From an uncultured Chitinophagaceae bacterium (lineage in GTDB: Bacteria; Bacteroidota; Bacteroidia; Chitinophagales; Chitinophagaceae): a stretch of 14,763 nucleotides of DNA. A program made the translations under genes and the position numbers. How positions within the stretch are numbered: the stretch's first letter is position 1; the number at the start of each line of letters is the position of its first letter. The stretch spans positions 1-14,763 of the forward strand of contig CALKVC010000176.1 in the NCBI GenBank assembly GCA_937996595.1, read 5' to 3'. Below, one piece after another: positions 1 to 6,558 of the stretch. The notes beneath the pieces are model-generated. The model searched no databases, had not been told where the DNA came from, and worked only from the letters and a program-made list of their open reading frames with translations.

Positions 1-451
1 CGTATTGGTACTGGACATTGGTATGAATCCAGCTACGAATCGCCTCCACTTGTTGGTATCCCAGCGTTAATGTGCCTATAATTTGCCTTGCCAATTGGTT
101 TATTTCCTGCAAATCAGATTGGCAATAACGACTTGGCAACAGATAAATCATCGTTTCATCGGGCAATGTCTCTACAGACATATACTCAGGAATCGGGGCA
201 GTTGGGGGCATAAACAACTCTACCATTGCTTCTGCTTCACTGGTAATGGTTATTTCTCCAGGTGGCAAAATAGCCCTTTGACAATGGTTCCCATACGAAT
301 CTGTGTATTCAGTAAAGGCAACAGAAGGCACGATACTAAATTCTTCTTTAATGACCGATTGTCCCTGCTGACGTCGAGGCCGTAGCAGCATTTGTACGGG
401 AGTAAAATCATTCACTTGGTATTTAAAAATGGTCTTGCCATGAAGTTTCAT
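1..451 (-). CDS. Transglutaminase-like protein, N-terminal part (runs off the window)
   Basis: Reading the minus strand from ATG at 451 gives 150 open codons to the window edge, beginning MKLHGKTIFKYQVNDF and ending SWIHTNVQYQY. The opening beta-rich stretch with its PRRQQGQ and EFSIVPS segments, then a helical part with LARQIIG and IRSWIHTNVQY, matches my recollection of bacterial transglutaminase-like proteins (Bact_transglu_N followed by a papain-like transglutaminase fold). The catalytic Cys-His-Asp region would lie beyond position 1, so activity cannot be judged. The start is 32 bp after the stop of the upstream methyltransferase on the same strand, so the two are probably cotranscribed. 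A TTG eight codons upstream is a weaker start. Such proteins in bacteria are usually peptidases or amidases of unknown substrate; the role here is unknown. Confidence 0.75.
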   Translation of the reverse strand, partial: MKLHGKTIFKYQVNDFTPVQMLLRPRRQQGQSVIKEEFSIVPSVAFTEYTDSYGNHCQRAILPPGEITITSEAEAMVELFMPPTAPIPEYMSVETLPDETMIYLLPSRYCQSDLQEINQLARQIIGTLTLGYQQVEAIRSWIHTNVQYQY

Positions 452-483
452 GCTTTTAATCTTTTCTACTTGGCGATTCAAGG

Positions 484-1632
484 TTAGTTTTCAATGTCTT
501 TTTGTACTTCATCAATTTTCTTGTTGAGATCTCTTTTAAACTGTTTCCAATCGCGCTTAATATCTTTTTTGACTTCAGCCAATTGGTTGTCCAGTTCATC
601 TTTGTCTTCTTTCAAATCTTCACGACGTTCTTCCCATTTGGCTTTTTCTTTGGCAGACGCCGTCTTGATTTTTGCATCTACCCGTGCCATTTCATCTTTA
701 ATATCTTCCTGTTTTTCCCTAATTTTATCTGCCAGTTCTTTTCGGTAATGGTGGGTCAGGTAGTTTAATGCCCCGATTATTTTATAATTGGGATTACATG
801 AAAGGAATGCTTCCAACAGGTATTGCTCATTCCATAACAAATGATGGTCCATCACCCAGTCGGTAAGATAATCTTTGGGTGAAAAAATATCATGTACATG
901 GATAATTACACCGGGTTTTAATGATGGAATCAGTTCGAGGTATTCAAAAAGTACATCTCCCTGCGGCCTGATGATATGTGAAGAATCTATAAACAGGATA
1001 TCATTGGCGTCTAATTGCTGAAAGAATGAAATGTCAAGATTTTCTGCTTTTTCTCTTATCAGTTCAATATCCAGTTCGGCCAGCCATGGCTGTTCATAAG
1101 GTTCAATACAGATATGCCGGCAATTGTATTCTTTGTTTTCCGATTTATTTTTCCTAAGTGCATTTATGGTCATTAAAGTGGAATGCCCGCTCCCTATTTC
1201 AATGATTTTACCTGGTTTGAAATGCCTTATAATATTATAAAGGTATTCTGCATCTCCAGTATAATAAATCCTGTTTTCATAGAAAAATTCATTCTCATTA
1301 GCTTTATTAACGGGAAATTGCAGCAATTCATCATTATAGTTGAATTTTGAAAGCAGTTCCAGTTGTTCAGTTGTATTAAAGTCAATTCCGGGAAGCGGCC
1401 TGTCGTCGCGGAGCGATTTCTTCAAGTGCTTTTTTGGATTGATCAGTGGCTGGTAATAATGATCAAGTATGGGAAGGATTCCCAGTTTCATGAAAATCTT
1501 GTCGCCATAATTTCCGGTTGACTTCAGCTTCACAAATTTTAACCAGGCTGCGGATAGGTAGGTTAAGGGTTTACCTAAAAAGAGCAGCGGGGCAGTAAAC
1601 TTAAATAAGAAACCTACAATTACCTTTTTCAT
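484..1632 (-). CDS. Class I SAM-dependent methyltransferase with C-terminal charged coiled coil
   Basis: The 382-aa product has a Rossmann-type methyltransferase core resembling the Methyltransf_24 group: motif I EIGSGHS at residues 145-151 binds the SAM methionine/ribose region, an acidic strand end CIEPYE near 175-180 fits the ribose-binding acid, and IDSSH at 215-219 and HVHDIF at 245-250 fit the later core strands. A hydrophobic stretch at residues 5-30 could be a membrane anchor or simply a helix. From about residue 297 to the end the protein is almost all Glu, Lys, Asp and Arg with heptad-like spacing, a long coiled coil that is not part of the enzyme fold. The substrate is unknown; relatives are often linked to surface glycan or small-molecule methylation. 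It is the first gene of a probable two-gene unit with the transglutaminase-like gene. Start chosen at the first ATG of the open frame, with a sensible N-terminus. Confidence 0.8.
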   Translation of the reverse strand: MKKVIVGFLFKFTAPLLFLGKPLTYLSAAWLKFVKLKSTGNYGDKIFMKLGILPILDHYYQPLINPKKHLKKSLRDDRPLPGIDFNTTEQLELLSKFNYNDELLQFPVNKANENEFFYENRIYYTGDAEYLYNIIRHFKPGKIIEIGSGHSTLMTINALRKNKSENKEYNCRHICIEPYEQPWLAELDIELIREKAENLDISFFQQLDANDILFIDSSHIIRPQGDVLFEYLELIPSLKPGVIIHVHDIFSPKDYLTDWVMDHHLLWNEQYLLEAFLSCNPNYKIIGALNYLTHHYRKELADKIREKQEDIKDEMARVDAKIKTASAKEKAKWEERREDLKEDKDELDNQLAEVKKDIKRDWKQFKRDLNKKIDEVQKDIEN

Positions 1633-2244
1633 TTGATATACAGGTGCACTGTTTTTTGCCTGCTGTTTAGTTTAATGGTTTACCGGTAACCCAAAAAACA
1701 GTACATGCAAGCAGTGGGCCGTAAATTATCAAAAAAAATACACTTTCAGCAAAACCCGGGCCTTAAGAATTACTGTCAGGCATTAATTTATTCAACGAAT
1801 TTAATACGTACTGCATTTTCGCATTCATTTGCCTTTTCATTCCTCCAGCTTCACCTTCCTTTATTATGTTTTCTTACTTGTTCGTGATGTTAGTGCATAA
1901 CAGTATATAACGTACCCGTACCTGTCCTAAATTGTTTATATTCCTGTGATGTACAACCCTGGTCAATTGTATTTAGGCAGTTAGGAATTCAGGGTTTGAT
2001 CTACCCGTTGGTGATTACTAAAAATGCTAATAATTTACTAAAACGGAATGACAGTGAGATACGTGGAGCAGCTTGCATTCACAGTATTATGGCGGGGAGC
2101 AAAAGTCACTGATAGTTTATAGCTTGCACACCGTAATTTGAAGGTAATTAGCAAACAATACTGAAATCACTTTTGCCTTCTCTGAATAGAACAAATACTA
2201 ATTATTATGGTCCGGATTCCTTTTCTTGTAAATAGGAGTACTCA
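1633..2244. other. Gene-free stretch between methyltransferase and inhibitor genes
   Basis: About 610 bases without a convincing gene. It should contain the promoter of the minus-strand methyltransferase gene, but I found no clear TTG-N19/20-TAnnTTTG match. A 60-codon plus-strand frame at 1705-1887 has no recognisable family features and is not called. A short palindrome GAGTACTC lies near 2236-2243, just past the end of the inhibitor gene. I see no RNA gene, no long repeat and no insertion sequence ends here. Confidence 0.5.
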
Positions 2245-2550
2245 TTAACTCTCTATCATTATTTTGAAAGTATCAACTGTATCATGTTCCCAGGGATTGC
2301 ATAGTCTAATTTTTAATTCACTTAAACCCTTATCAATAATTTCAAGATAAAAAACTTTTACTCCTCCAGCACCAATAGCATTGTCCGAAATTTCGTAAAT
2401 ATTTTCTTTCAAATGAATATGTTTGCTATTTAAATCCTCTATTTCCCACAAATATCCAGTAGTTGGATTTTCTGCCAATTGCACTTTAATCACCTCACCT
2501 TTTTTGGACAGAATTATTTTGTCATTATAGGTTTTATCTATAGTTATCAT
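2245..2550 (-). CDS. Chagasin-type (MEROPS I42) cysteine protease inhibitor, cytosolic form
   Basis: The 101-aa product carries the three loops that chagasin-family inhibitors push into the active cleft of papain-like (C1A) proteases: NPTTGYLW at residues 28-35, a glycine-rich GAGG at 60-63, and NPWE at 85-88 where RPW is usual. Length fits the family (about 110 aa). There is no signal peptide: the protein begins MITIDKTYNDKIIL, so it should act in the cytoplasm unless exported by an unusual route, whereas many bacterial members are exported. It is the last of four minus-strand genes and lies 98 bp after the small domain-sharing gene, with an intact papain-type protease two genes upstream. 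The natural inference is that it restrains that protease inside the producing cell. The R-to-N change in the third loop may tune affinity or specificity. Family assignment is firm; the partner is inferred from location. Confidence 0.85.
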   Translation of the reverse strand: MITIDKTYNDKIILSKKGEVIKVQLAENPTTGYLWEIEDLNSKHIHLKENIYEISDNAIGAGGVKVFYLEIIDKGLSELKIRLCNPWEHDTVDTFKIMIES

Positions 2551-2578
2551 TACTGCAGTTCTTTATATTAAAAATTAA

Positions 2579-2643
2579 AAACACCTGGAAAGCACCTCAC
2601 ATTTCGTAAATATCTAAGACACTTTTCAGGTGTTTCAAATATA
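2579..2643 (-). promoter_or_regulatory. Inverted repeat and -7-like box between small-protein and inhibitor genes
   Basis: AAACACCTG at 2579-2587 is the exact reverse complement of CAGGTGTTT at 2627-2635, with 39 bases between. Read on the minus strand, the hairpin follows the stop of the 133-aa gene and is succeeded by a T-rich run (about 2560-2578), so it could be a weak terminator or attenuator ahead of the inhibitor gene. Just upstream, 2636-2643 reads TATATTTG on the minus strand, a match to the Bacteroidota -7 box, but no properly spaced TTG was seen. The inhibitor may thus be expressed partly separately from the protease. The loop is long for a classical terminator, so the role is uncertain. 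Confidence 0.35.
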
Positions 2644-2648
2644 CAAGA

Positions 2649-3050
2649 TTACCAAACGTAAATTTGAGTTACTTTTCCGCCTTCAAGGAGATAGTTGACA
2701 GGTGAATTTTTTACTTTTGCAGCTGTAGCCAGTACATTAAGGGCCTCGTTAGCTGAATCAATATTGTTAGCTAATTTTACCCAACCAATGCCAACAACAT
2801 TCATCCAGGCATTACGTTCATCGTTTGTAGAAAACAGTGCATTTACTCTTTTATCGTTGTTCCAAACTCCGGCACTAAAGCTGTCTTCTGCTTCGATATT
2901 GATTGCAGAGGGAGGGTCAAGAGTTGGAATGACTTCACTGCCGCTTGTTATTAATGAACTGCTCGTACCTTCTAATACTAAAGATGGGATACTTGCTTCC
3001 ATTGCTTCATCTTGAGCAATTGGAGGATTTTTTATTGGAAAATTTTCCAT
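2649..3050 (-). CDS. Small protein sharing the C-terminal domain of the adjacent cysteine protease
   Basis: A 133-aa protein with two parts. Residues 1-60 are low-complexity and rich in Pro, Ser, Glu and Ile, probably disordered, with no signal peptide. Residues 66-133 align end to end with residues 303-371 of the protease encoded just upstream: about a third identical by hand, with a shared RNAW core, GW-K, DSA, NSxVN and a final Q-(I/V)-Y-(V/I)-aromatic that forms the exact C-terminus in both. It has no catalytic motif. It starts 26 bp after the protease stop, so the genes are almost certainly cotranscribed. It could be a substrate, a decoy or adaptor, or a cargo handled by the same recognition factor as the protease. 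I recall similar domains near bacterial C1 peptidases but cannot give a family name. That it is a gene is well supported; its function is unknown. Confidence 0.75.
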   Translation of the reverse strand: MENFPIKNPPIAQDEAMEASIPSLVLEGTSSSLITSGSEVIPTLDPPSAINIEAEDSFSAGVWNNDKRVNALFSTNDERNAWMNVVGIGWVKLANNIDSANEALNVLATAAKVKNSPVNYLLEGGKVTQIYVW

Positions 3051-3076
3051 AATATAATTTTTAATTTTATTGATAA

Positions 3077-4192
3077 TTAAAATATGTACACTTGATGAAT
3101 TAAGCTGTCCTTAATGATCACATTAACATTTGAATTGCTGATTTTAGCAGATGCTAATTGTGTGAGCATGTTCATGAAGGCGGAATCATTAGCATTGCCA
3201 ATTTTTTTCCAACCATTCCCGCCGCCTAGATATACCCATGCATTTCTAGTTTCATTAATCGCCCATAATCCCTGTACTTTTACTCCGTTGATATTATAAT
3301 TGTTCAAGATTCCGGTAGCTCCATATATTTGTGCTTCAATTCCGCATTGCCCAAAAGCAATACAGAAGTATCCACCATCTCCCCATCCGGTTCCCCAACT
3401 GTTTTTGCATATCCAGTAGCCACCAGCAGTATTATAGCCAACTATACATACGCAATGGCCACCTGCTAATGTCCCTGTTATATGCTTATAAACACCTGAA
3501 CGGTAGCTAAAGAAATCTTGATAAACGCTGAAACAGGCTTCTACAGGTCCTTTGGTTGCTACATATTCTTTTATAGCATCTATACCATTAATTTTTGAAT
3601 AGCCAGTAATCTTTGTAAGATGGCTATCCCAACCTGCAAGCTTTCCAGAACAATTTTGATCGCCTGCTGTGTATGGATAATATGCTTCTTCTGTTACCCC
3701 TTGCGACTGAAATGCTATAAGCGCTCTTTCGGGCCACCAACCGTTACCACAATTTCTTCCTTCTGAACGTGCATGACAATAAAAGAGGTGTGCTTCTGAA
3801 AGATCAATTGCGTAAGCTGCACCACGTAAAATTTTTATTTGACTTTCTATAGCAGCCACTGACCCAAATGATACACATGACCCACAATTACCCTGATTTT
3901 TTACAGATGTTACAAAATTCCCTCCATTATTACGCCAATCAAGTGCCGCAGGTGAACCAAATGATCCCGCAGATTTAGCTGCTGAGGAAGCTAAATATTC
4001 AATAAATGCGGATGCACCTGCCTTTTCTTGTTCTTCTAAACTTGGAGTTCCGGGTTCGGGAGTATAACCAAGAAGAATAGATTTTTCTACATCAGATAAC
4101 TCCGAAACACTTGTTGCACCGGCTTGCCAACCGGCGTTTGAACTTTCAATTGCTTCTTGAATTGCTTTAAGTTCTAGTTTTTCTTTTGCCAT
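3077..4192 (-). CDS. Papain-family (C1A) cysteine protease with extra C-terminal domain
   Basis: The 371-aa product has all papain catalytic features: oxyanion Gln100 and catalytic Cys106 in NQGNCGSCVSF, His246 in GGHCVCIVGY, and Asn264 in KNSWGTGWGDGGY. The usual Trp after the catalytic Cys is Val. Residues about 82-295 form the peptidase domain. Residues 1-80 (EAIESSNAGWQAG, VSELSD, LGYTPEPGTPSLEE) look like a propeptide rather than a secretion signal; no Sec signal is visible, so the enzyme may stay in the cytoplasm or leave by an unusual route. Residues 303-371 are an added domain shared with the next gene. A chagasin-type inhibitor lies two genes downstream. The 221-bp gap upstream separates it from the unrecognised 200-aa gene. 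Extra cysteines (Cys140, Cys148, Cys181, Cys220, Cys248, Cys262) are notable for a supposedly cytosolic protein. Substrate unknown. Confidence 0.9.
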   Translation of the reverse strand: MAKEKLELKAIQEAIESSNAGWQAGATSVSELSDVEKSILLGYTPEPGTPSLEEQEKAGASAFIEYLASSAAKSAGSFGSPAALDWRNNGGNFVTSVKNQGNCGSCVSFGSVAAIESQIKILRGAAYAIDLSEAHLFYCHARSEGRNCGNGWWPERALIAFQSQGVTEEAYYPYTAGDQNCSGKLAGWDSHLTKITGYSKINGIDAIKEYVATKGPVEACFSVYQDFFSYRSGVYKHITGTLAGGHCVCIVGYNTAGGYWICKNSWGTGWGDGGYFCIAFGQCGIEAQIYGATGILNNYNINGVKVQGLWAINETRNAWVYLGGGNGWKKIGNANDSAFMNMLTQLASAKISNSNVNVIIKDSLIHQVYIF

Positions 4193-4413
4193 TATTATTT
4201 GATTTAACTTTTTGCTTACTCTATCTAACAGTTTTCAGCATCCCTGTTGCATACTTTTTTCTTTGGTGTCGCTGTTCTGCTTGTACGACTTTGGGTGGTC
4301 AACCCTTTCTTTGACTATTGAGTTTTTCAATTTTGCCGTTACGTAATTTTGTTTTAAGAGATTTGATAATAAATATTAAGATGATTCTTTAAGCATGATA
4401 TGTTTGAATGGTA

Positions 4414-5016
4414 TTATTCATTAACCAATTCCTTTTCAAATTCATAATTCAACGTTATTTCATAAAAGCCATTCCCGTCAAAACGGGTTAAAAGGTTCCG
4501 GCCAGCCTCCCCGGGAAAACCCGGACCAAGACGGGCAAATATGGTATGGAACTGTGGCGGATATGTTTCATCACTATCTCCAAAACTGTTATCTTTTGAA
4601 AGGGCATAAGCCATCGGAATCATACTTTGTGAAAAAGCGTATAGGTTTTTTTCTGTTGCAGACATACCTTCATCAGTTTCCTGCTGTACCTTATCCCAAT
4701 AAGTATCAAACTTTTCCGCTGCATTGTTGACAAATGAGATAACGTCTCCGTTATCCCTTTCTACCAGGAACAGGCAAATGGCACCAATGTTATCGGTATC
4801 GTTTACTTGTTCAGTTAGCAGTTCAACGGGGGTTGCAAACAAACTCCTTGTTTCGCCTTCACTGTATGAACCAAGGTTTACAGGTTTTATGTGAAAGCGT
4901 CTACTGGAGCCTGTTAAAGCGAATCCAAAAATTGACATTTCATCATTAGTGAAAACATCGTAGCCTGAACCCAGTGCCCGTACTTTAATTACAGATAGTC
5001 TGAATGGTTTTGCCAT
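4414..5016 (-). CDS. Unrecognised 200-aa protein heading the protease cluster
   Basis: I do not recognise a family. The sequence starts MAKPFRLSVIKVRALGSGYD and has no signal peptide or membrane segment. Residues 1-85 look like alternating beta strands, which could form a sandwich domain; residues 98-145 look helical (FVNNAAEKFDTYWDKV, ATEKNLYAFSQSM); the end is again strand-like with GFYEITLNYEF. It is acidic and has no evident catalytic motif. It is the first of four co-oriented genes ending with the chagasin-type inhibitor, 221 bp before the protease, so membership in the same unit is possible but unproven. Candidate roles are a substrate of the protease or a regulator; this is guesswork from position only. 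The gene call itself rests on length, clean composition and the absence of any better frame. Confidence 0.6.
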   Translation of the reverse strand: MAKPFRLSVIKVRALGSGYDVFTNDEMSIFGFALTGSSRRFHIKPVNLGSYSEGETRSLFATPVELLTEQVNDTDNIGAICLFLVERDNGDVISFVNNAAEKFDTYWDKVQQETDEGMSATEKNLYAFSQSMIPMAYALSKDNSFGDSDETYPPQFHTIFARLGPGFPGEAGRNLLTRFDGNGFYEITLNYEFEKELVNE

Positions 5017-5375
5017 GGTAATAAGTTATTTAGTTAACAAAGATGGCAGGTGCTTCTTACGGGTATCCAAATAGAAAATAAAACAGCATTATATCCTGTT
5101 GTGTATGTAAAACAATTATCAGCTGCTTTTCAGAAGTGTTTCTTGTGGAGAAAGAAAAAAGGGTAGGGATTAAACACAAAGACAATTCTAATTACTATTG
5201 GCAAAGCTCATATAATTAAATGGAAATGAAAAGGTGGTAACTACCTGATTTTATTGCATGTAGTACGCATGGAATTAAGTAAATACACGATGAGACCGGT
5301 AAAAAAAATGTACTTATTTTTTTAAACTGAAATAGATTTGTTTGAAAGTAAACGGGATGATTTTATTTAGGGGTG
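5017..5375. other. Gene-free stretch between 200-aa gene and DUF1801 gene
   Basis: About 360 bases with no convincing gene. It must hold the promoter of the minus-strand 200-aa gene, though I found no exact TAnnTTTG box with a spaced TTG. The one notable element is the 29-bp motif at 5242-5270 (separate entry), which is also found ahead of the signalling cassette at 6086. Confidence 0.5.
5242..5270 (+). repeat. 29-bp motif, copy 1 (isolated copy)
   Basis: The stretch begins TACCTGATTTT and ends TAGTACGCAT. It matches 6086-6114 at 24 of 29 positions without gaps, far more than expected for two random AT-rich spacers. The copy at 6086 lies about 85 bp before a plus-strand signalling cassette; this copy has no plus-strand gene close downstream and lacks the second palindrome arm. 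It lies about 225 bp upstream of the minus-strand 200-aa gene. It may be a binding site for a LuxR-type regulator or a remnant of a lost cassette. Confidence 0.5.
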
Positions 5376-5768
5376 TTATGTAAGCCTTTCCAGCACACCT
5401 TTTCTTTTTACAATATTCTTGTAATCCCACTGGATGGATTTTGCTTTTTTTAGCCAGTTTTCAAGATCTTTATTGTTAACCTGTTTTGATGATGTGTATC
5501 TAACTTCAGCGGCTTTGAATGAACCGGAGGGAAGTAAACCCGCTTCTTCAAACGATTGTCCGCTCCAGAACAACAACCGGATGCTGTCTTTCAGTTTGCT
5601 GTATCCAACAATGGGATTTCTATCCAGCAACCACACGGGGTGTGCATGCCATATTTTGTTTTCCGCTTCTGGTAATCCTTTGTGAATTGCTTTGCAAAGG
5701 ATATTGCAAATGCTGGTTTCTTCAGCAGATAAGGCATTATTATATTCAATTGTATGCGGATGTATCAT
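5376..5768 (-). CDS. DUF1801 domain-containing protein
   Basis: The 130-aa product matches my recollection of DUF1801 (YdhG-like fold) proteins closely: LSAEETSICNILCKAI at the start, the hallmark GLPEAENKIWHAHPVW at residues 31-46, NPIVGYSKLKD at 51-61, then LLFWSGQSFEEAGLLPSGSF and a basic C-terminus ending IVKRKGVLERL. Full length for this subgroup. Members have no agreed reaction; some relatives are described as iron-chaperone-like, and they often occur beside ArsR-type regulators and SRPBCC proteins, none of which is present here. It is monocistronic on the minus strand, driven by the promoter at 5851-5880 with a palindromic operator, which suggests tight regulation. The leader would be about 75 bases. 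Confidence 0.88.
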   Translation of the reverse strand: MIHPHTIEYNNALSAEETSICNILCKAIHKGLPEAENKIWHAHPVWLLDRNPIVGYSKLKDSIRLLFWSGQSFEEAGLLPSGSFKAAEVRYTSSKQVNNKDLENWLKKAKSIQWDYKNIVKRKGVLERLT

Positions 5769-5850
5769 GCTGCTGATTTTTATAAATGTGCTATTTTGAA
5801 ACAGATATACTGCCCGGTTTTTGTTTTGGCTTTAAGAAATGAGCTTGAAG

Positions 5851-5880
5851 CAAATATACCTATAGGTATAAAATTTTCAA
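5851..5880 (-). promoter_or_regulatory. Promoter of DUF1801 gene with 16-bp palindromic operator
   Basis: On the minus strand, TTG at 5880-5878 and TATATTTG at 5858-5851 are separated by 19 bases, fitting the Bacteroidota -33/-7 pattern (TTG-N19/20-TAnnTTTG). Between and partly over the -7 box lies a perfect 16-bp palindrome TATACCTATAGGTATA at 5855-5870. A dimeric repressor bound there would block the promoter. Transcription would start near 5845. The regulator is not identifiable in the window. Confidence 0.65.
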
Positions 5881-6085
5881 ATTTTGATGATGTAAATACA
5901 GGCAAAGCATACAGGAAGTTAATGGTAAGCAATAATAATTGTAAGCTGTTGAATTAACCTGCAAGGATTGAAAAGAGGGTACGGATTAAATTTGACAGTA
6001 TTCATTAATCGTAAACCGTCAAATGTACTGGTTAATCCTAAAGGACAAATGTCGAGGTTAAATTTGGATTTGCAAATACGGGAAA

Positions 6086-6114
6086 TACCTGATTTTTTTG
6101 CACTTACTACGCAA
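6086..6114 (+). repeat. 29-bp motif, copy 2, upstream of the signalling cassette
   Basis: Begins TACCTGATTTT and ends ACTACGCAA; 24 of 29 positions match the copy at 5242-5270. Its right end runs into the 10-bp inverted repeat at 6104-6130. It sits about 85 bp ahead of the 117-aa gene. Likely part of the binding region for a transcription regulator, possibly the LuxR-type regulator encoded at the end of this cassette. Confidence 0.55.
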
Positions 6115-6138
6115 GAAAAATGCGTAGTAATACGTATT
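6104..6138. promoter_or_regulatory. 10-bp inverted repeat plus adjoining palindrome, probable operator
   Basis: TTACTACGCA at 6104-6113 is repeated as its exact reverse complement TGCGTAGTAA at 6121-6130 with a 7-base A-rich spacer. The arms are 17 bp apart centre to centre. The right arm overlaps AATACGTATT, a perfect 10-bp palindrome at 6129-6138. The arrangement suits a dimeric helix-turn-helix protein; it could alternatively form an RNA hairpin in the leader. It lies about 60-95 bp before the start at 6199. Confidence 0.6.
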
Positions 6139-6198
6139 GAAGTGTCCCTAAAAAAATGCAACTTTCATGTATATTTTTTAACCTTTAAACCCCTTTTT

Positions 6199-6552
6199 AT
6201 GCAAGACAACCTGATAACCCTTGAAGAAGCAATTGAACTGACCGCTTATTTTAAACAGGAAAGCAATAATGTACTTGATCCTGATTATCAAAACAAAGGA
6301 ATTTTGCCAACCTGTGAAACCTTCAGCCGTGAACTGTTTGATACCCTGCTCAGTTATCCTGATTGCGCAGGTATCCGTATCTATTCCGGCATGGATTCGA
6401 ATAAAAACCAAAAGTTTATTGTTGTGGGTGTTAATGCAAATGATGAAGATGTTTATATTACACAGGAAGAGACACCGGGAGTGTTGTATGCGATAGAGAA
6501 TGGATATAGATGTCCAATTAATTGCCCTCCAACATCTGAATTAAATAGTTAA
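6199..6552 (+). CDS. Small conserved-looking protein, first gene of signalling cassette
   Basis: Starting at ATG 6199 gives 117 aa beginning MQDNLITLEEAIELTAYFKQ. The frame is open further upstream, but that DNA contains the operator repeats and its translation is not protein-like, so 6199 is chosen. It looks like a cytosolic alpha/beta protein with Cys39 in LPTCETFSRELFD, Cys56 in YPDCAGIRIY, a strand FIVVGVNAND, and a short tail GYRCPINCPPTSELNS with Cys105 and Cys109. I recall similar proteins with the same Cys-Pro tail in other Chitinophagaceae next to a multi-pass membrane protein, but know no named function. The next gene starts 6 bp after the stop, so they are cotranscribed and probably act together. 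A sensory or redox role through the cysteines is speculation. Confidence 0.75.
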   Translation: MQDNLITLEEAIELTAYFKQESNNVLDPDYQNKGILPTCETFSRELFDTLLSYPDCAGIRIYSGMDSNKNQKFIVVGVNANDEDVYITQEETPGVLYAIENGYRCPINCPPTSELNS

Positions 6553-6558
6553 ATATTA

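Larger units (their letters stand above)
5769..6198. other. Divergent regulatory region between DUF1801 gene and signalling cassette
   Basis: About 430 bases between the diverging genes. Left part: the DUF1801 promoter and palindrome. Middle: two TAAATTTG matches to the -7 box at 5987-5994 and 6059-6066 (plus), without well-spaced TTG. Right part: the second 29-bp motif copy, the 10-bp inverted repeat at 6104-6130 and the palindrome AATACGTATT at 6129-6138. A frame open from about 5968 into the 117-aa gene is regarded as leader DNA, not coding. Confidence 0.5.

Noticed and set aside
83..385. 100-codon plus-strand open frame
   Set aside because: The minus strand here encodes a coherent transglutaminase-like N-terminus; the plus-strand translation is not protein-like.
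1705..1887. 60-codon plus-strand open frame in the gene-free stretch
   Set aside because: No family resemblance, no promoter match and unremarkable composition; likely chance.
5968..6198. N-terminal extension of the 117-aa protein by 77 codons
   Set aside because: The DNA carries the operator palindrome and 29-bp motif; the translation has no protein character and begins at a non-ATG codon.
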